Positions 33,186 to 41,607 of a stretch of DNA of 64,000 nt are shown here, in pieces (position 1 is the stretch's first letter; each line of letters begins with the position of its first letter). Below the pieces are notes generated by a model that saw only the letters and a list, made by a program, of their open reading frames with translations, was not told the origin of the DNA and made no database searches. Source of the stretch: Mucilaginibacter ginsenosidivorans (lineage in GTDB: Bacteria > Bacteroidota > Bacteroidia > Sphingobacteriales > Sphingobacteriaceae). Where the stretch lies: contig NZ_CP042436.1 of assembly GCF_007971025.1 (NCBI RefSeq), positions 1,736,001-1,800,000 on the forward strand, given 5' to 3'. Made by a program: the position numbers and the translations under genes.

Positions 33186-33833
33186 ATGAAAAAAACAGAG
33201 CTGCAGGATGAACTGGCGTCGATACGCCGCATCATGGAACGGTCCTCGAAATTTATTTCTCTCAGCGGCTTGTCGGGCATATTGGCTGGCGTTTATGCGC
33301 TGGCGGGTGCGGGCGTGGTTGTTTACGCCCAGCCTTGGTTGCTCCATCCGGAGGCGGTTTCTTCTTTGCAGGTAGAGGGGATGGCGGGCGGCTGGGGGAG
33401 CGCCCCATCGGGATTGGTCCTGCAGTTGGTTTGGATAGCGCTGATTGTCCTGGTGGCTGCTGTCGCTACGGCTTTGTTTTTAAGCAACCGCCAGGCCAAA
33501 CGCAAGGGCCAGCCCATGTGGGGTTTGGTCAGCCGTGCGCTGCTGTATCACCTGGCGGTGCCGCTGCTGACGGGTGGGGTGCTTATCCTGATCATGCTGC
33601 TGTATCATCATTATGCCATCGTACCGGCAGCGTCACTTATATTTTACGGGCTTGCGCTCTTCAGCGCGGGCAACTTTACGTTTGCGGATATCAAATACCT
33701 GGGCTTGTGCGAACTCCTGTTAGGGTTAATTGCCGCTTACTTTCCCGGCTATGGCCTGTTGTTCTGGATTCTTGGTTTTGGGGTACTGCATATTATTTAC
33801 GGTGCGCGCATTTATTTAAAATACGATCGGTGA
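33186..33833 (+). CDS. six-helix membrane protein paired with a winged-helix regulator
   Basis: The gene encodes 215 residues: a short charged N-terminus (KKTELQDELASIRRIMERSS) and about six membrane segments (near 25-47, 75-100, 118-138, 142-160, 170-190, 193-210). There is no enzyme motif and no signal peptide. It belongs to a recurring Bacteroidota arrangement in which a multi-spanning protein of unknown function is followed by a small winged-helix regulator. The stop codon overlaps the regulator start (GTGA), so the two are translationally coupled. It may be a sensor or a target of the regulator; function is unknown. Confidence 0.85.
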   Translation: MKKTELQDELASIRRIMERSSKFISLSGLSGILAGVYALAGAGVVVYAQPWLLHPEAVSSLQVEGMAGGWGSAPSGLVLQLVWIALIVLVAAVATALFLSNRQAKRKGQPMWGLVSRALLYHLAVPLLTGGVLILIMLLYHHYAIVPAASLIFYGLALFSAGNFTFADIKYLGLCELLLGLIAAYFPGYGLLFWILGFGVLHIIYGARIYLKYDR

Positions 33834-34135
33834 AGATACCTTTTGATAAACTCGATAAGGCTTTTGAGAACCGGGTGAGGCTGCAGATCATGAGTGTGCT
33901 GGTGGCGAACGAGCATTACGATTTCAATTCGCTGAAGGACTTGCTGCAGGTCACCGACGGTAACCTGGCTTCTCACCTAAAAGGCTTGGAGCGCGAGGAA
34001 TACATCTTGGTGAACAAGCGTTTTTCAGGGCGCAAGACGAACACCAGCTATGAAGCGACCAGCAAGGGTAAACTGGCTTTTAAGGGGCATCTGGATGCCC
34101 TGGCGCAGTTGATCAGCGAGCAGCGCAAAGCCTGA
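33830..34135 (+). CDS. winged-helix transcriptional regulator (HTH_27/MarR-like)
   Basis: The gene encodes 101 residues from GTG 33830, which overlaps the previous stop. FENRVRLQIMSVLVANEHYD, FNSLKDLLQVTDGNLASHLK (recognition helix) and LEREEYILVNKRFSGRKTNT (wing) form a complete winged-helix DNA-binding domain, with YEATSKGKLAFKGHLDALAQ as the final helix. It matches the short one-domain regulators annotated as winged helix DNA-binding (PF13601 type). A longer frame opening at 33335 lies inside the membrane-protein gene and is a shadow. It probably controls its own operon from the promoter at 33135; that is inference. Confidence 0.85.
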   Translation: MKIPFDKLDKAFENRVRLQIMSVLVANEHYDFNSLKDLLQVTDGNLASHLKGLEREEYILVNKRFSGRKTNTSYEATSKGKLAFKGHLDALAQLISEQRKA

Positions 34136-34243
34136 CTTTTTCCGGATTATTCCACCTTGCCAATGTAAGCCGGTGTGTCGTTAATCGCCTTCAATTCATC
34201 CCGGGTCCGATGAAGGAATTGGGTTTAAGATTCCGTGCTTTGT

Positions 34244-34582
34244 TTACGGCTTATTTGTATCTTTAGGTGGTTCAAGGTAGGGCAGGGTGAACCGCTCGCT
34301 GTGAAAAATGAACTGTCTCCATTGCCAGAAACGCCAGGGTTTGATGGTAAAAGTCCGGTAAAGGCGATTGTCACCGCGATCTTTATCGGGGTGCTGGCAG
34401 AGGAAGACGCCATATTTTCTTTCACACATAGAAAATGATTTTCCCTTATTCGCTTCCTCGCTATACAAAAAGGTTCCGTCTATATTACTGTAAGTATAGT
34501 TTTCTAAAAGAAAGAAATCCCAGAAAGGTAAATTGCTTAACAGTATAATTACCGTTACTATGATCAAAAGCTTTCTTTTCAT
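34244..34582 (-). CDS. small membrane-anchored protein, candidate partner of the papain-like lipoprotein
   Basis: The gene encodes 112 residues: a hydrophobic N-terminus (about 4-28, LLIIVTVIILLSNLPFWDF) that is a membrane anchor or signal, then a soluble domain with aromatic and Cys residues (SMCERKYGVFLCQHP, KPWRFWQWRQFIFHSE). No family is recognised. It starts 5 bases after the lipoprotein gene stops, and is AT-richer than most of its surroundings. Its size, anchoring and position fit a small immunity or inhibitor protein for the enzyme-like domain upstream, but nothing in the sequence proves this. Confidence 0.65.
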   Translation of the reverse strand: MKRKLLIIVTVIILLSNLPFWDFFLLENYTYSNIDGTFLYSEEANKGKSFSMCERKYGVFLCQHPDKDRGDNRLYRTFTIKPWRFWQWRQFIFHSERFTLPYLEPPKDTNKP

Positions 34583-34587
34583 AATTT

Positions 34588-35967
34588 CTAATTACATGAC
34601 CCTTTGCTATTAGGAGTTGTCCCCCCTGTATGATTGACATTGGGATTGTTCTTTAGGGCATCTATGCTGTCGCCTAATCCGGCTGGCGTCATTGCGACTT
34701 CTGAGCCCCCCGGCCCGGATGGCCCGACGGTATTATACGGATTCGGTAAAGTAATATTACCGGCTTTGCATGCATTATAAACAAAATTCGTGCAATTAAA
34801 TTCTGTCAAGTCATAAGTAGCGGGGGGATTGGCAATATAATTAACAATTTGCTGGAACTGCGCCGTGCTGACAGAGTAGGTCATACTAACGTTGTAATTT
34901 AAATCACCCCCATTGTCCAAGACCTTACTCGGTGCGTGCATCTTGGCAAAGCCGCTGGCGTCGGGGTAATACCCGACGGTTTGGGTGATGCTGGTGTTGC
35001 CGTTGGTCTTGGTGAGGCCGATGCAGGTGTGCCCGACGCTGTTGGGGCCGAGGTTGAAGGTGGTGCCGGGCCAGGGTTCCTGTACGTAGACGGTTACGGT
35101 AGTCTTGGCGCCGGCGTCAGGGACGGTGCCAAAGCAATCCATATATTTTTTGGGGTCGATCTTCGGGTCGTCTTCGCCGGGGAGGTTAGATGGGGGTGGT
35201 GCATCTGCGGCGGTACCTCCTCCGCCGCCTCCGCTGCCGAGGTAATCGGGCCCGGTGCTGCCGCCGATGCCGGTGTCGCCGGTATCGCCATCGTCGATGA
35301 TGGTGTAGTCGCAAACGAGCTCGGAGTAGATAACGGGGCCGTTATCCCCGTCGACGTAATTAGCGTCGTGCCATTCGCAGTCCCGGATGACGGTGGTGGC
35401 GTCGGTTTGGAGATCCTGGTGCTGTGTAGTGCCGGTGTCTCGGGGGCGGATCTTGCCGGTGATGGTGCCCTTTTGAAAAACAAGGCCGCGCTGTAAGCGG
35501 TAGTCCTGGTCGAAGATAAAGACGCGGCCGGTGAAGTCGCGGGTGGCTGCGCGTTGTTTGCGCTGGATGTACAGGGCGTCGGGAATGATCTCGAGGATGT
35601 TCATTTTGATGGCGCCGGTCACGGTGTCTTTGAAAAAGGCGAGTTTTCGGTATCCCTGGGGGAAGCCCTGGAATTGGGGCCTGCCGGGGAGGGCGAGGAC
35701 CCACCAATGGGTATTTTTCCGGGTGACTTTTTCGGCATGGTTGAGGTCAAGGGCGGGCATGCGCCAGTGGCTGGCCTGGCCGGCGGCCTGCGTTGTTTGG
35801 GTTCCGTTGGAACCGGATTCCTGTGCTGCATACCAGGTTTTGATCTGGGCAAGGCTGAATTCGCCGGTGGCTGGTTGGAACGTATCCGGTGCGGGGCTTT
35901 GGCTGGTCTTGTTGCAGCCGGACGTTAGGATGAGGAGGACAGCGGCTATGGTAAATTTCCGGCTCAT
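34588..35967 (-). CDS. lipoprotein with C-terminal papain-like (NlpC/P60-type) domain
   Basis: The gene encodes 459 residues. The signal peptide SRKFTIAAVLLILTSGC ends in a lipobox with Cys18. Residues 20-235 form a domain of unknown type (HWWVLALPGRPQFQGFPQGY). A Gly-rich linker (245-251) and a Pro/Asp stretch lead to the C-terminal domain (about 285-410). There GHTCIGL gives His313, and EFNCTNFVYNACKAG gives Cys392, the pattern of circularly permuted papain-like peptidases/amidases where His comes before Cys. Such enzymes cut peptides, amides or acyl bonds; here the substrate could be cell wall or protein. The 3' third is AT-richer than the rest. A perfect inverted repeat lies 37 bases upstream of the start. 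Confidence 0.7.
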   Translation of the reverse strand: MSRKFTIAAVLLILTSGCNKTSQSPAPDTFQPATGEFSLAQIKTWYAAQESGSNGTQTTQAAGQASHWRMPALDLNHAEKVTRKNTHWWVLALPGRPQFQGFPQGYRKLAFFKDTVTGAIKMNILEIIPDALYIQRKQRAATRDFTGRVFIFDQDYRLQRGLVFQKGTITGKIRPRDTGTTQHQDLQTDATTVIRDCEWHDANYVDGDNGPVIYSELVCDYTIIDDGDTGDTGIGGSTGPDYLGSGGGGGGTAADAPPPSNLPGEDDPKIDPKKYMDCFGTVPDAGAKTTVTVYVQEPWPGTTFNLGPNSVGHTCIGLTKTNGNTSITQTVGYYPDASGFAKMHAPSKVLDNGGDLNYNVSMTYSVSTAQFQQIVNYIANPPATYDLTEFNCTNFVYNACKAGNITLPNPYNTVGPSGPGGSEVAMTPAGLGDSIDALKNNPNVNHTGGTTPNSKGSCN

Positions 35968-36371
35968 ATCACGGGTTTGATTTAATGTGGAACGGCTTCG
36001 CTGACCGGTATTGTTAATTAATACCGGTAGTGATATTGCTTAATAGTTAACTAATGGGTGCGCGGATTGTTTGTGCAAAAATTAATTAATTGGGAGGGCA
36101 ACGAAGAACAGCTCAATGGATGGGAAACCGGAACGGTTGGCAGGCTGGTTGCCCGCCGGTGTGTTTGCAATTCTTGCGCTGTGGGATCGCTGGTTTGGCG
36201 GGCGGCGTACCGGAGGGTCTGATCAACGACAGGTACGCAGGTTTTTGGCGGGAAAAATTCGAAAGGGAAGCGGGTCGCGGGACGCTTCGCATCGCCGCAG
36301 GGGGGTTGAATATGTCCGCTGATGGCCCTCTTGTGCGGGTTGTTTTTTTTGGCGGCGGGCGTATTTTTGGT
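35968..36371. other. 404-base intergenic region
   Basis: Apart from the inverted repeat at 36004-36028 and TTAATTAA at 36082-36089, nothing recognisable is present. Short frames on both strands (for example 36116-36322) have no family resemblance, no leader and poor codon use. It separates the papain-like lipoprotein from the polysaccharide locus; both flanking genes are on the minus strand, so it holds the promoter of the lipoprotein. Confidence 0.65.
36004..36028. promoter_or_regulatory. perfect inverted repeat upstream of the papain-like lipoprotein
   Basis: ACCGGTATT (36004-36012) and AATACCGGT (36020-36028) form perfect 9-base arms around GTTAATT. The position, 37-61 bases before the lipoprotein start, is where a repressor or activator would bind. 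No terminator-like T-run follows. Operator function is inferred from position and symmetry. Confidence 0.55.
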
Positions 36372-37475
36372 TTACCCAAAAAAGTTGCGCAGGGCCAGGC
36401 TTTCGCGTTCTCTCGAGCGAATCAGGAAAGTGATCGTCCAGTTAAATAGCAGGCAAACAACCAGTATCAAGCCGATCAAAACTGTGTTGCCGTAACTCTG
36501 GAAAAAGATCACCATACCAATGCAAAGCACATTAAGGCCCGCCAATATCAGCGTAGTTTGCAGGTGGTTGAAACCAAGTTTCAGCATGCGGTGATGGATG
36601 TGGTTGCGGTCGGCAGTAAAAGGCGATACTCCGGTAGAAATGCGTAAAATAAAGATCCTTAAAGTATCAAATATCGGCCCTATCAGTATAGCCAGGGCTA
36701 ACGCCGGAGCCGAGTAAATTTCAGGTGTATTGGCACTCGTAAACTTATTTAGCTCGATAAATTTGATAGCCATTACTACGGATATAAGCCCAATGAGCAA
36801 TGATCCGGTATCCCCCATAAATATCTTAGCCGGGGTAATGTTAAATTTCAGAAATCCAATTATGGCGCCTACCATTGCCAGCGAAACTGCAGCAAGCTGG
36901 TACTGGTGTGTATAGATGAACAACAAGGCAAAACAACCATTGGCCACAATGCCGGTAGTCGCTGCCAGGCCGTCGATCCCGTCGATCAGGTTGAAGGCAT
37001 TAACTATAAGTATAATGGTCATAACAGACAACGCAGCACTTGGCCAGTAAGGAAGCGCGTGGATGCCAAACACCCCATACATACCTGTAAGGCGGATATC
37101 GCCAAATAAAACCAATATAGCCGCTACCACGAATTGTATCAGGAATTTTGTGCGTGAATTTACACCGGAAAGATCGTCCTTTAAGCCCATGGCGAACAGG
37201 ATGATACAGGCCGTTAGCAGGTAATTTATGGGGAGCGACTTGTCAGTCATGCTAAAAAGCAGCGAAGTAATAGTAAAGCTCACGAAAATTGCTACACCGC
37301 CTAAACGTGGAATACCATGGTCGTGCTGCTTTCTGAAATGGCCAAGATCGTCATACAGGTGCCTTGCGCGGGCAACGTGAATAATTGAGGGGATGGCCAG
37401 TGAGGTTATTAAAACCGAAAAAGCTACGATGACCGGGTAATAAACGAGATAGTACGAATGTAGAAGTTCTGTCAT
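36372..37475 (-). CDS. WecA/MraY-family undecaprenyl-phosphate sugar-1-phosphate transferase
   Basis: The gene encodes 367 residues with about eleven membrane helices. It has the full set of family motifs: GLKDD (97-101) for Mg2+/substrate, NAFNLIDGIDGLA (159-171), FMGDTGS (219-225), and DRNHIHHRM with HIHH at 292-295, the pattern that separates WecA-type enzymes from MraY. It transfers a sugar phosphate, usually GlcNAc-1-P, from a UDP-sugar to undecaprenyl phosphate on the cytoplasmic face and thereby starts a surface glycan. It runs opposite to the main cluster, 67 bases beyond the disrupted GT2 gene. GC content is lower than in the first half of the window, as for the rest of this locus edge. 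Confidence 0.94.
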   Translation of the reverse strand: MTELLHSYYLVYYPVIVAFSVLITSLAIPSIIHVARARHLYDDLGHFRKQHDHGIPRLGGVAIFVSFTITSLLFSMTDKSLPINYLLTACIILFAMGLKDDLSGVNSRTKFLIQFVVAAILVLFGDIRLTGMYGVFGIHALPYWPSAALSVMTIILIVNAFNLIDGIDGLAATTGIVANGCFALLFIYTHQYQLAAVSLAMVGAIIGFLKFNITPAKIFMGDTGSLLIGLISVVMAIKFIELNKFTSANTPEIYSAPALALAILIGPIFDTLRIFILRISTGVSPFTADRNHIHHRMLKLGFNHLQTTLILAGLNVLCIGMVIFFQSYGNTVLIGLILVVCLLFNWTITFLIRSRERESLALRNFFG

Positions 37476-37542
37476 GGATACATCAATGGCGGAAAATAGC
37501 CATAGAATGATCAGGCAGACAACCGGTAGTTATTAACAGATG

Positions 37543-38289
37543 TTAAAAAAATTGAATTAATTTACGCAAAGGCTTAAATATCAATGCTATGTACGGAAAC
37601 AAAATTCCATTGGTTTGCATAGCTTTTACATCGAAACGCGCAGCTTGCAGACGGTTACTTAAATTTTTGTTACTCACCCCGCCGATATACATTTTCACGA
37701 TAACCTTTCGAAGATAGGACACGCGTGCTCTTCCGACATGAATAAATCGCAGCATGAGTTCGTAATCGGCAGCGCTACCGTAGTCAAGCCTGTAACCACC
37801 CAATCTTTCAAACAACGTTCGCTTGCAATAAAATGTAGGGTGCGGAGGCATCCAGCCCCAGTTAAACTTACCGTATTTGTACGCTCCCGGTCTCCACTTC
37901 CGAACGATATTCCCGTCCGGATCTATAAAATCGAGGTCGCCATACAAAACGTCGGTTTCCTGGCTGGCAAATGCCGCAGCAATGTCGTTCAACACTTCAT
38001 CGTTTGCCAATTAATCATCTGCATTTAATGCGCCAATAATGTCTCCTGTCGCCAACTTAATTCCCTTGTTCATAGCGTCATAGATACCTTCGTCGGGTTC
38101 AGATACGAAAATGTGTACGCTATTGCTGTATTTTTTGATGATATGAACGGTATTATCGGTCGATCCGCCGTCGATAACAATATGCTCGATATTGTTGAAT
38201 TTTTGCCTCGCTACAGAGCCGAGGCATTTTTCTATGGTATTTTGAGCGTCAAATACTACCGTTACAACCGATATCTTTAAATTTTGCAT
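37543..38289 (-). pseudogene. family 2 glycosyltransferase interrupted by one in-frame TAA
   Basis: The frame from ATG 38289 reads a normal GT2 start (KISVVTVVFDAQNTIEKCL, DGGSTDNT, EPDEGIYDAMNKGI, GALNADD). It then meets TAA at 38013-38011, exactly at the position after the NADD motif where these proteins usually have an aromatic residue. The same frame continues with LANDEVLNDIAAAFAS, YGDLDFIDPDGN, MPPHPTFYCKRTLFERLGGY to the stop at 37543. Without the stop it is a complete 248-residue enzyme of the WcaA/PglI type. There is no frameshift and both halves are intact, so this is a recent nonsense change, a recoded codon or a sequence error. A TTG follows the stop directly and could allow restart, but the halves alone would not catalyse. 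Confidence 0.88.
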
Positions 38290-38326
38290 TTCAGGGAAAA
38301 TACATTTTTAATCTGCACAAAATATG

Positions 38327-38334
38327 TAATTTTG
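38327..38334 (+). promoter_or_regulatory. Bacteroidota -7 element for the polysaccharide operon
   Basis: TAATTTTG matches TAnnTTTG and lies 43 bases before ATG 38378. The upstream -33 region is only T-rich without a clear TTTG. It is the best candidate for the promoter of the wza-wzc-upxY genes and perhaps the whole cluster. Confidence 0.55.
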
Positions 38335-38377
38335 GAAATACTGCGTAAAACTAAACAAAACGGCAGTTCGATTGTGT

Positions 38378-39187
38378 ATGCGATTTTATACCGCCCTTGC
38401 TACTACCCTGTTACTTTTTGGAATTTTGATCATCAGTTCCTGCTCCTATAAACAGCAGCAGGTCTTGTTTCAGCAGATGCCCGCGACCGCGGACACCGCC
38501 CGCCATGCTTACGCAGCCGGCTCGGGTACAAGCGATTATCATATCCGTTCACAGGATATACTGCAGGTTAGAAATTTACAGAATGCGCAATATATCGTTG
38601 ACCAGACCCCTTCGGCGGTGTCGTCGGCCGGTGGAAATACCGGCGGAGGCACGATTGCGGGAACGGGCCAGACTTATAAGGTCGAGGACGACGGCACGGT
38701 CGCGTTGCCCCTCATCGGGCATGTCCCGGTCGCCGGTCTGACCCGGGCAGAAGCCGCCGCTAAGATAGAGGGTCTTTATCGCAAGGATGTATTGAAGGAC
38801 CCGATCATCGACCTGAGGATCGTTAACCTGAAGGTGACCATCCTCGGTGAAATAAAGGCACAGGGGAATTTTCCCCTGGTGAAAGACAGGACCAGTCTGG
38901 TCGAGATGATCGGTGAGGCTGGCGGCCTGACGGAAAAGGCAGATGAAAAAACGATCAAGATCATCCGGGGCGACCCTTCTAAGCCCGAAGTGACCACGGT
39001 GGACCTCAGCAACCTGAAAACGCTGGCGGATCCGAGGATTATCCTCCAGAATAATGATATTATTTATATTGCGCAGAACAAACGGGCGGTCAAAAATGAT
39101 CAGTTACAAAATGTAACAACGACGCTTTCGCCTGCGCTGATCATCCTGAATACCGCCCTGATCATTTATACGCTTATCCGCCGCTAA
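38378..39187 (+). CDS. Wza-like polysaccharide export outer-membrane lipoprotein
   Basis: ATG 38378 starts a signal peptide with lipobox IISSC (Cys near residue 22; a TTG two codons upstream could also start). YHIRSQDILQVRNLQ begins the Poly_export domain and YKVEDDGTVALPLIGHVPVA its closing strand. A SLBB domain follows (about 145-225, LKVTILGEIKAQGNFPLV, MIGEAGGLTEKADEKTIKII). A C-terminal hydrophobic segment (ALIILNTALIIYTLI) is the outer-membrane helix. About 269 residues is the normal size for Bacteroidota members. It forms the ring through which polysaccharide leaves the cell. It overlaps wzc by TAATG. Confidence 0.93.
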   Translation: MRFYTALATTLLLFGILIISSCSYKQQQVLFQQMPATADTARHAYAAGSGTSDYHIRSQDILQVRNLQNAQYIVDQTPSAVSSAGGNTGGGTIAGTGQTYKVEDDGTVALPLIGHVPVAGLTRAEAAAKIEGLYRKDVLKDPIIDLRIVNLKVTILGEIKAQGNFPLVKDRTSLVEMIGEAGGLTEKADEKTIKIIRGDPSKPEVTTVDLSNLKTLADPRIILQNNDIIYIAQNKRAVKNDQLQNVTTTLSPALIILNTALIIYTLIRR

Positions 39188-41607
39188 TGGAAGAAACCCA
39201 GAAGATAACCCGGAAACTGCCGAACCAGGAGGTGGATTATTACAAAATTGCCAAAATCCTCCTGAGCCGCTGGTACTGGATAGCGGCTTCAGTGCTGATC
39301 TGCACGCTGATCTCCTATATTTACCTGTGGTATACCCCGAAAACATACGCTACAACCGCGACGCTCAAGATCGAGGAAAAGAAGTCAGAGTTTTCGGACC
39401 TGGTCGGGATCATCAACAATAATGACCGGGGGCCGTCGAAAATACAAAGCGAAATATTTGTGTTACAAAGCCGCACGCTCATCCTGAACGCGATCAGGGA
39501 TATCGACTACCGGATTACTTTTTTTATATCGGGTCGTGTGCGCACAAGCGACGTTTACCCGCAGAAATTACTGAATATCCACTTGCTAAAATTCGACAGT
39601 ACAAACTTCTTCCGGGACATTATCTCTTTTAAGCCGGTCTCCTCATCTTCGTTCGGCCTGAGCTATAAGCTGGCCGGCAAGCCCGTAAATCACGTTTTTA
39701 ACTATGACAGTCCGATAACTATTGCAAACACCTCTTTTAGCATTCAAAAACCCGGGGAACTGGCGAAGAATACCATTTTCATGTTTAAATTTAATGTGCC
39801 GGAGGATTTTATCGGACGGGTGAAAGGAGGGCTCCGGACCAGCGAAATAGTAAAAAACTCTAATATTATCTCGCTGCAGGAAACGGATTCGAACCCCCAG
39901 TTCGCTGCTGACATGCTGAACGCGATCATGAGGGAATATCTTTCCTATGACAAAAATCTGAAGACCCAGTCAGCGACGAATATGATCCGCTTCATTGATA
40001 ACCAGCTTGAGTTGCTGTCAAATGAAGTACAAGGCTCTGAGAAATCGATCGAGAAGTTTAAGAAGAACTCGAAGATCATGGATGTTACATCAGCGACCGA
40101 CCTGGAGTTCAGCAAGATCAAGGACCTGGAGTCCCAGCGTTCCTTGCTCAAGATCCAACTCATCGCTATCGACCAGCTGCGGGATCAGATCATGAAAGAG
40201 AAGGACAATGTCAGCCTGAACCTGAATCTCGAGGGTGTGATCGACCCCTTGCTGGGTAGTCTCGTACAAAACCTGGATAACCTGCTCAATGAAAAAAGTA
40301 CGCTGCTGAAAACCTATAACGCGAATTCGCAGGTCATCAGGGATATCGACCGGCAGATCCTGCAGATCAAGAACGCAGCGCTGAACAATATCGAGGGTAC
40401 CAGTACTCGTATCAATAAAAACATAGACTACCTGGACGCGCAGGCTGTAAAGGTCAATCAAAAGATCGCAACGCTGCCTGCAGCGGAACGTGACCTGATC
40501 AGCCTGAAACGGGACTTCGAGATCAACGATAAAGTATACTCGTTTCTGTCCGAAAAGCGGCTGGATGCGCAGATCAGCCGCTCGGCGATATTACCAGGGG
40601 CTACCGTTATCGAGCCCGCCGAGGCCAACTTCAGCCCGGTGTCCCCGGATGAACACACCATTCACCGCACCGCGCTGATCGCCGGGGTCGCGATCGGCCT
40701 GGGATTGATCATCCTGATCAGGGTACTGAATCCATATATCTATGACAAGGAAACCGTTGAAAGCCTGACGACCATCCCTATTATCGGGGTGATCCGGAAG
40801 TTCCCTGACGAGATCGACGAGGACAATACCCAGATCCTGGCGGTTAGCCGGCCGAAATCTATTTTTGCGGAATCGGTGCGCTCTGTCCGCACTAACCTCA
40901 ATTTTATTGCCTCGGAAAAGTCGAGCAAGATCATTTGTATCACCTCGGAGATCGCGGGCGAGGGCAAGTCGTTCATTGCCGTGAATTTGTCGAGCACGCT
41001 GTCCCTGATCGATAAAAAGATCATCCTGATAGCCGCCGACCTGAGGCGTTCCAGGCTGCATAAAACATTTCACCTGCCCAACGACGTCGGGTTGAGCAAT
41101 TTCCTGGCGAACCAGTGCACGGTTGACGATGTGATCCGTAATACCAGCCAGCCTAACCTGGATATCCTGTTGTCGGGCCCTGTACCGCCCAACCCCTCGG
41201 AATTGCTGCACAGCAAGCGCATGAAGGAACTGATAACCGAGCTGAAAAAGCGGTATGATATCATCATGATCGATACCGCTCCGATCGGCCTGGTTTCGGA
41301 CTCGATACCGCTTATCCGGATGAGCGATATCAATATTTTTGTGATCCGCTCGGGCAAGTCCAAATATTATGCGGCTACGGTTCCCCAGCGCATAGCCAAT
41401 GAATATCACCTGGATAACACGGTGATCATCCTGAATGCTTTTGCCGAGGATCTGCTGCACTCGCGCTACTACACGACCAAGTTTACCGGGGAGTATACCG
41501 GGTCGCATTATTACTATTATTCGGATTACAGCGGCTACGAGGGCTCTGATTATTATGTGGACAAGAAAAAGTTTAAGTGGTGGGATATCAGGCGGTGGTT
41601 AAAATAA
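39187..41607 (+). CDS. Wzc-like polysaccharide co-polymerase / BY-kinase
   Basis: The gene encodes 806 residues: Wzz domain with TM1 near 30-50 and TM2 near 490-515, a large periplasmic coiled-coil region (about 250-430), a GNVR-like segment, then a cytoplasmic ATPase domain. Walker A is AGEGKSF (about 590-596), Walker B is IIMIDTAPIG (about 690-700), and the Walker A' reads ILIAADLRR, with Ala where the first Asp of the DxD motif usually stands. The C-terminus is Tyr-rich (about 760-795, runs such as HYYYYSDYSGYEGSDYY), the autophosphorylation cluster. It controls chain length and export with the Wza-like protein. The Ala substitution may weaken kinase activity. Confidence 0.92.
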   Translation: MEETQKITRKLPNQEVDYYKIAKILLSRWYWIAASVLICTLISYIYLWYTPKTYATTATLKIEEKKSEFSDLVGIINNNDRGPSKIQSEIFVLQSRTLILNAIRDIDYRITFFISGRVRTSDVYPQKLLNIHLLKFDSTNFFRDIISFKPVSSSSFGLSYKLAGKPVNHVFNYDSPITIANTSFSIQKPGELAKNTIFMFKFNVPEDFIGRVKGGLRTSEIVKNSNIISLQETDSNPQFAADMLNAIMREYLSYDKNLKTQSATNMIRFIDNQLELLSNEVQGSEKSIEKFKKNSKIMDVTSATDLEFSKIKDLESQRSLLKIQLIAIDQLRDQIMKEKDNVSLNLNLEGVIDPLLGSLVQNLDNLLNEKSTLLKTYNANSQVIRDIDRQILQIKNAALNNIEGTSTRINKNIDYLDAQAVKVNQKIATLPAAERDLISLKRDFEINDKVYSFLSEKRLDAQISRSAILPGATVIEPAEANFSPVSPDEHTIHRTALIAGVAIGLGLIILIRVLNPYIYDKETVESLTTIPIIGVIRKFPDEIDEDNTQILAVSRPKSIFAESVRSVRTNLNFIASEKSSKIICITSEIAGEGKSFIAVNLSSTLSLIDKKIILIAADLRRSRLHKTFHLPNDVGLSNFLANQCTVDDVIRNTSQPNLDILLSGPVPPNPSELLHSKRMKELITELKKRYDIIMIDTAPIGLVSDSIPLIRMSDINIFVIRSGKSKYYAATVPQRIANEYHLDNTVIILNAFAEDLLHSRYYTTKFTGEYTGSHYYYYSDYSGYEGSDYYVDKKKFKWWDIRRWLK

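Noticed and set aside
33335..33829. N-terminal extension of the winged-helix regulator
   Set aside because: It lies in a second frame of the membrane-protein gene; GTG 33830 overlaps the stop and starts a complete winged-helix domain.
36090..36449. 119-codon plus-strand frame before the WecA-type gene
   Set aside because: It overlaps the 3' end of the transferase gene antisense, with no recognisable protein features.
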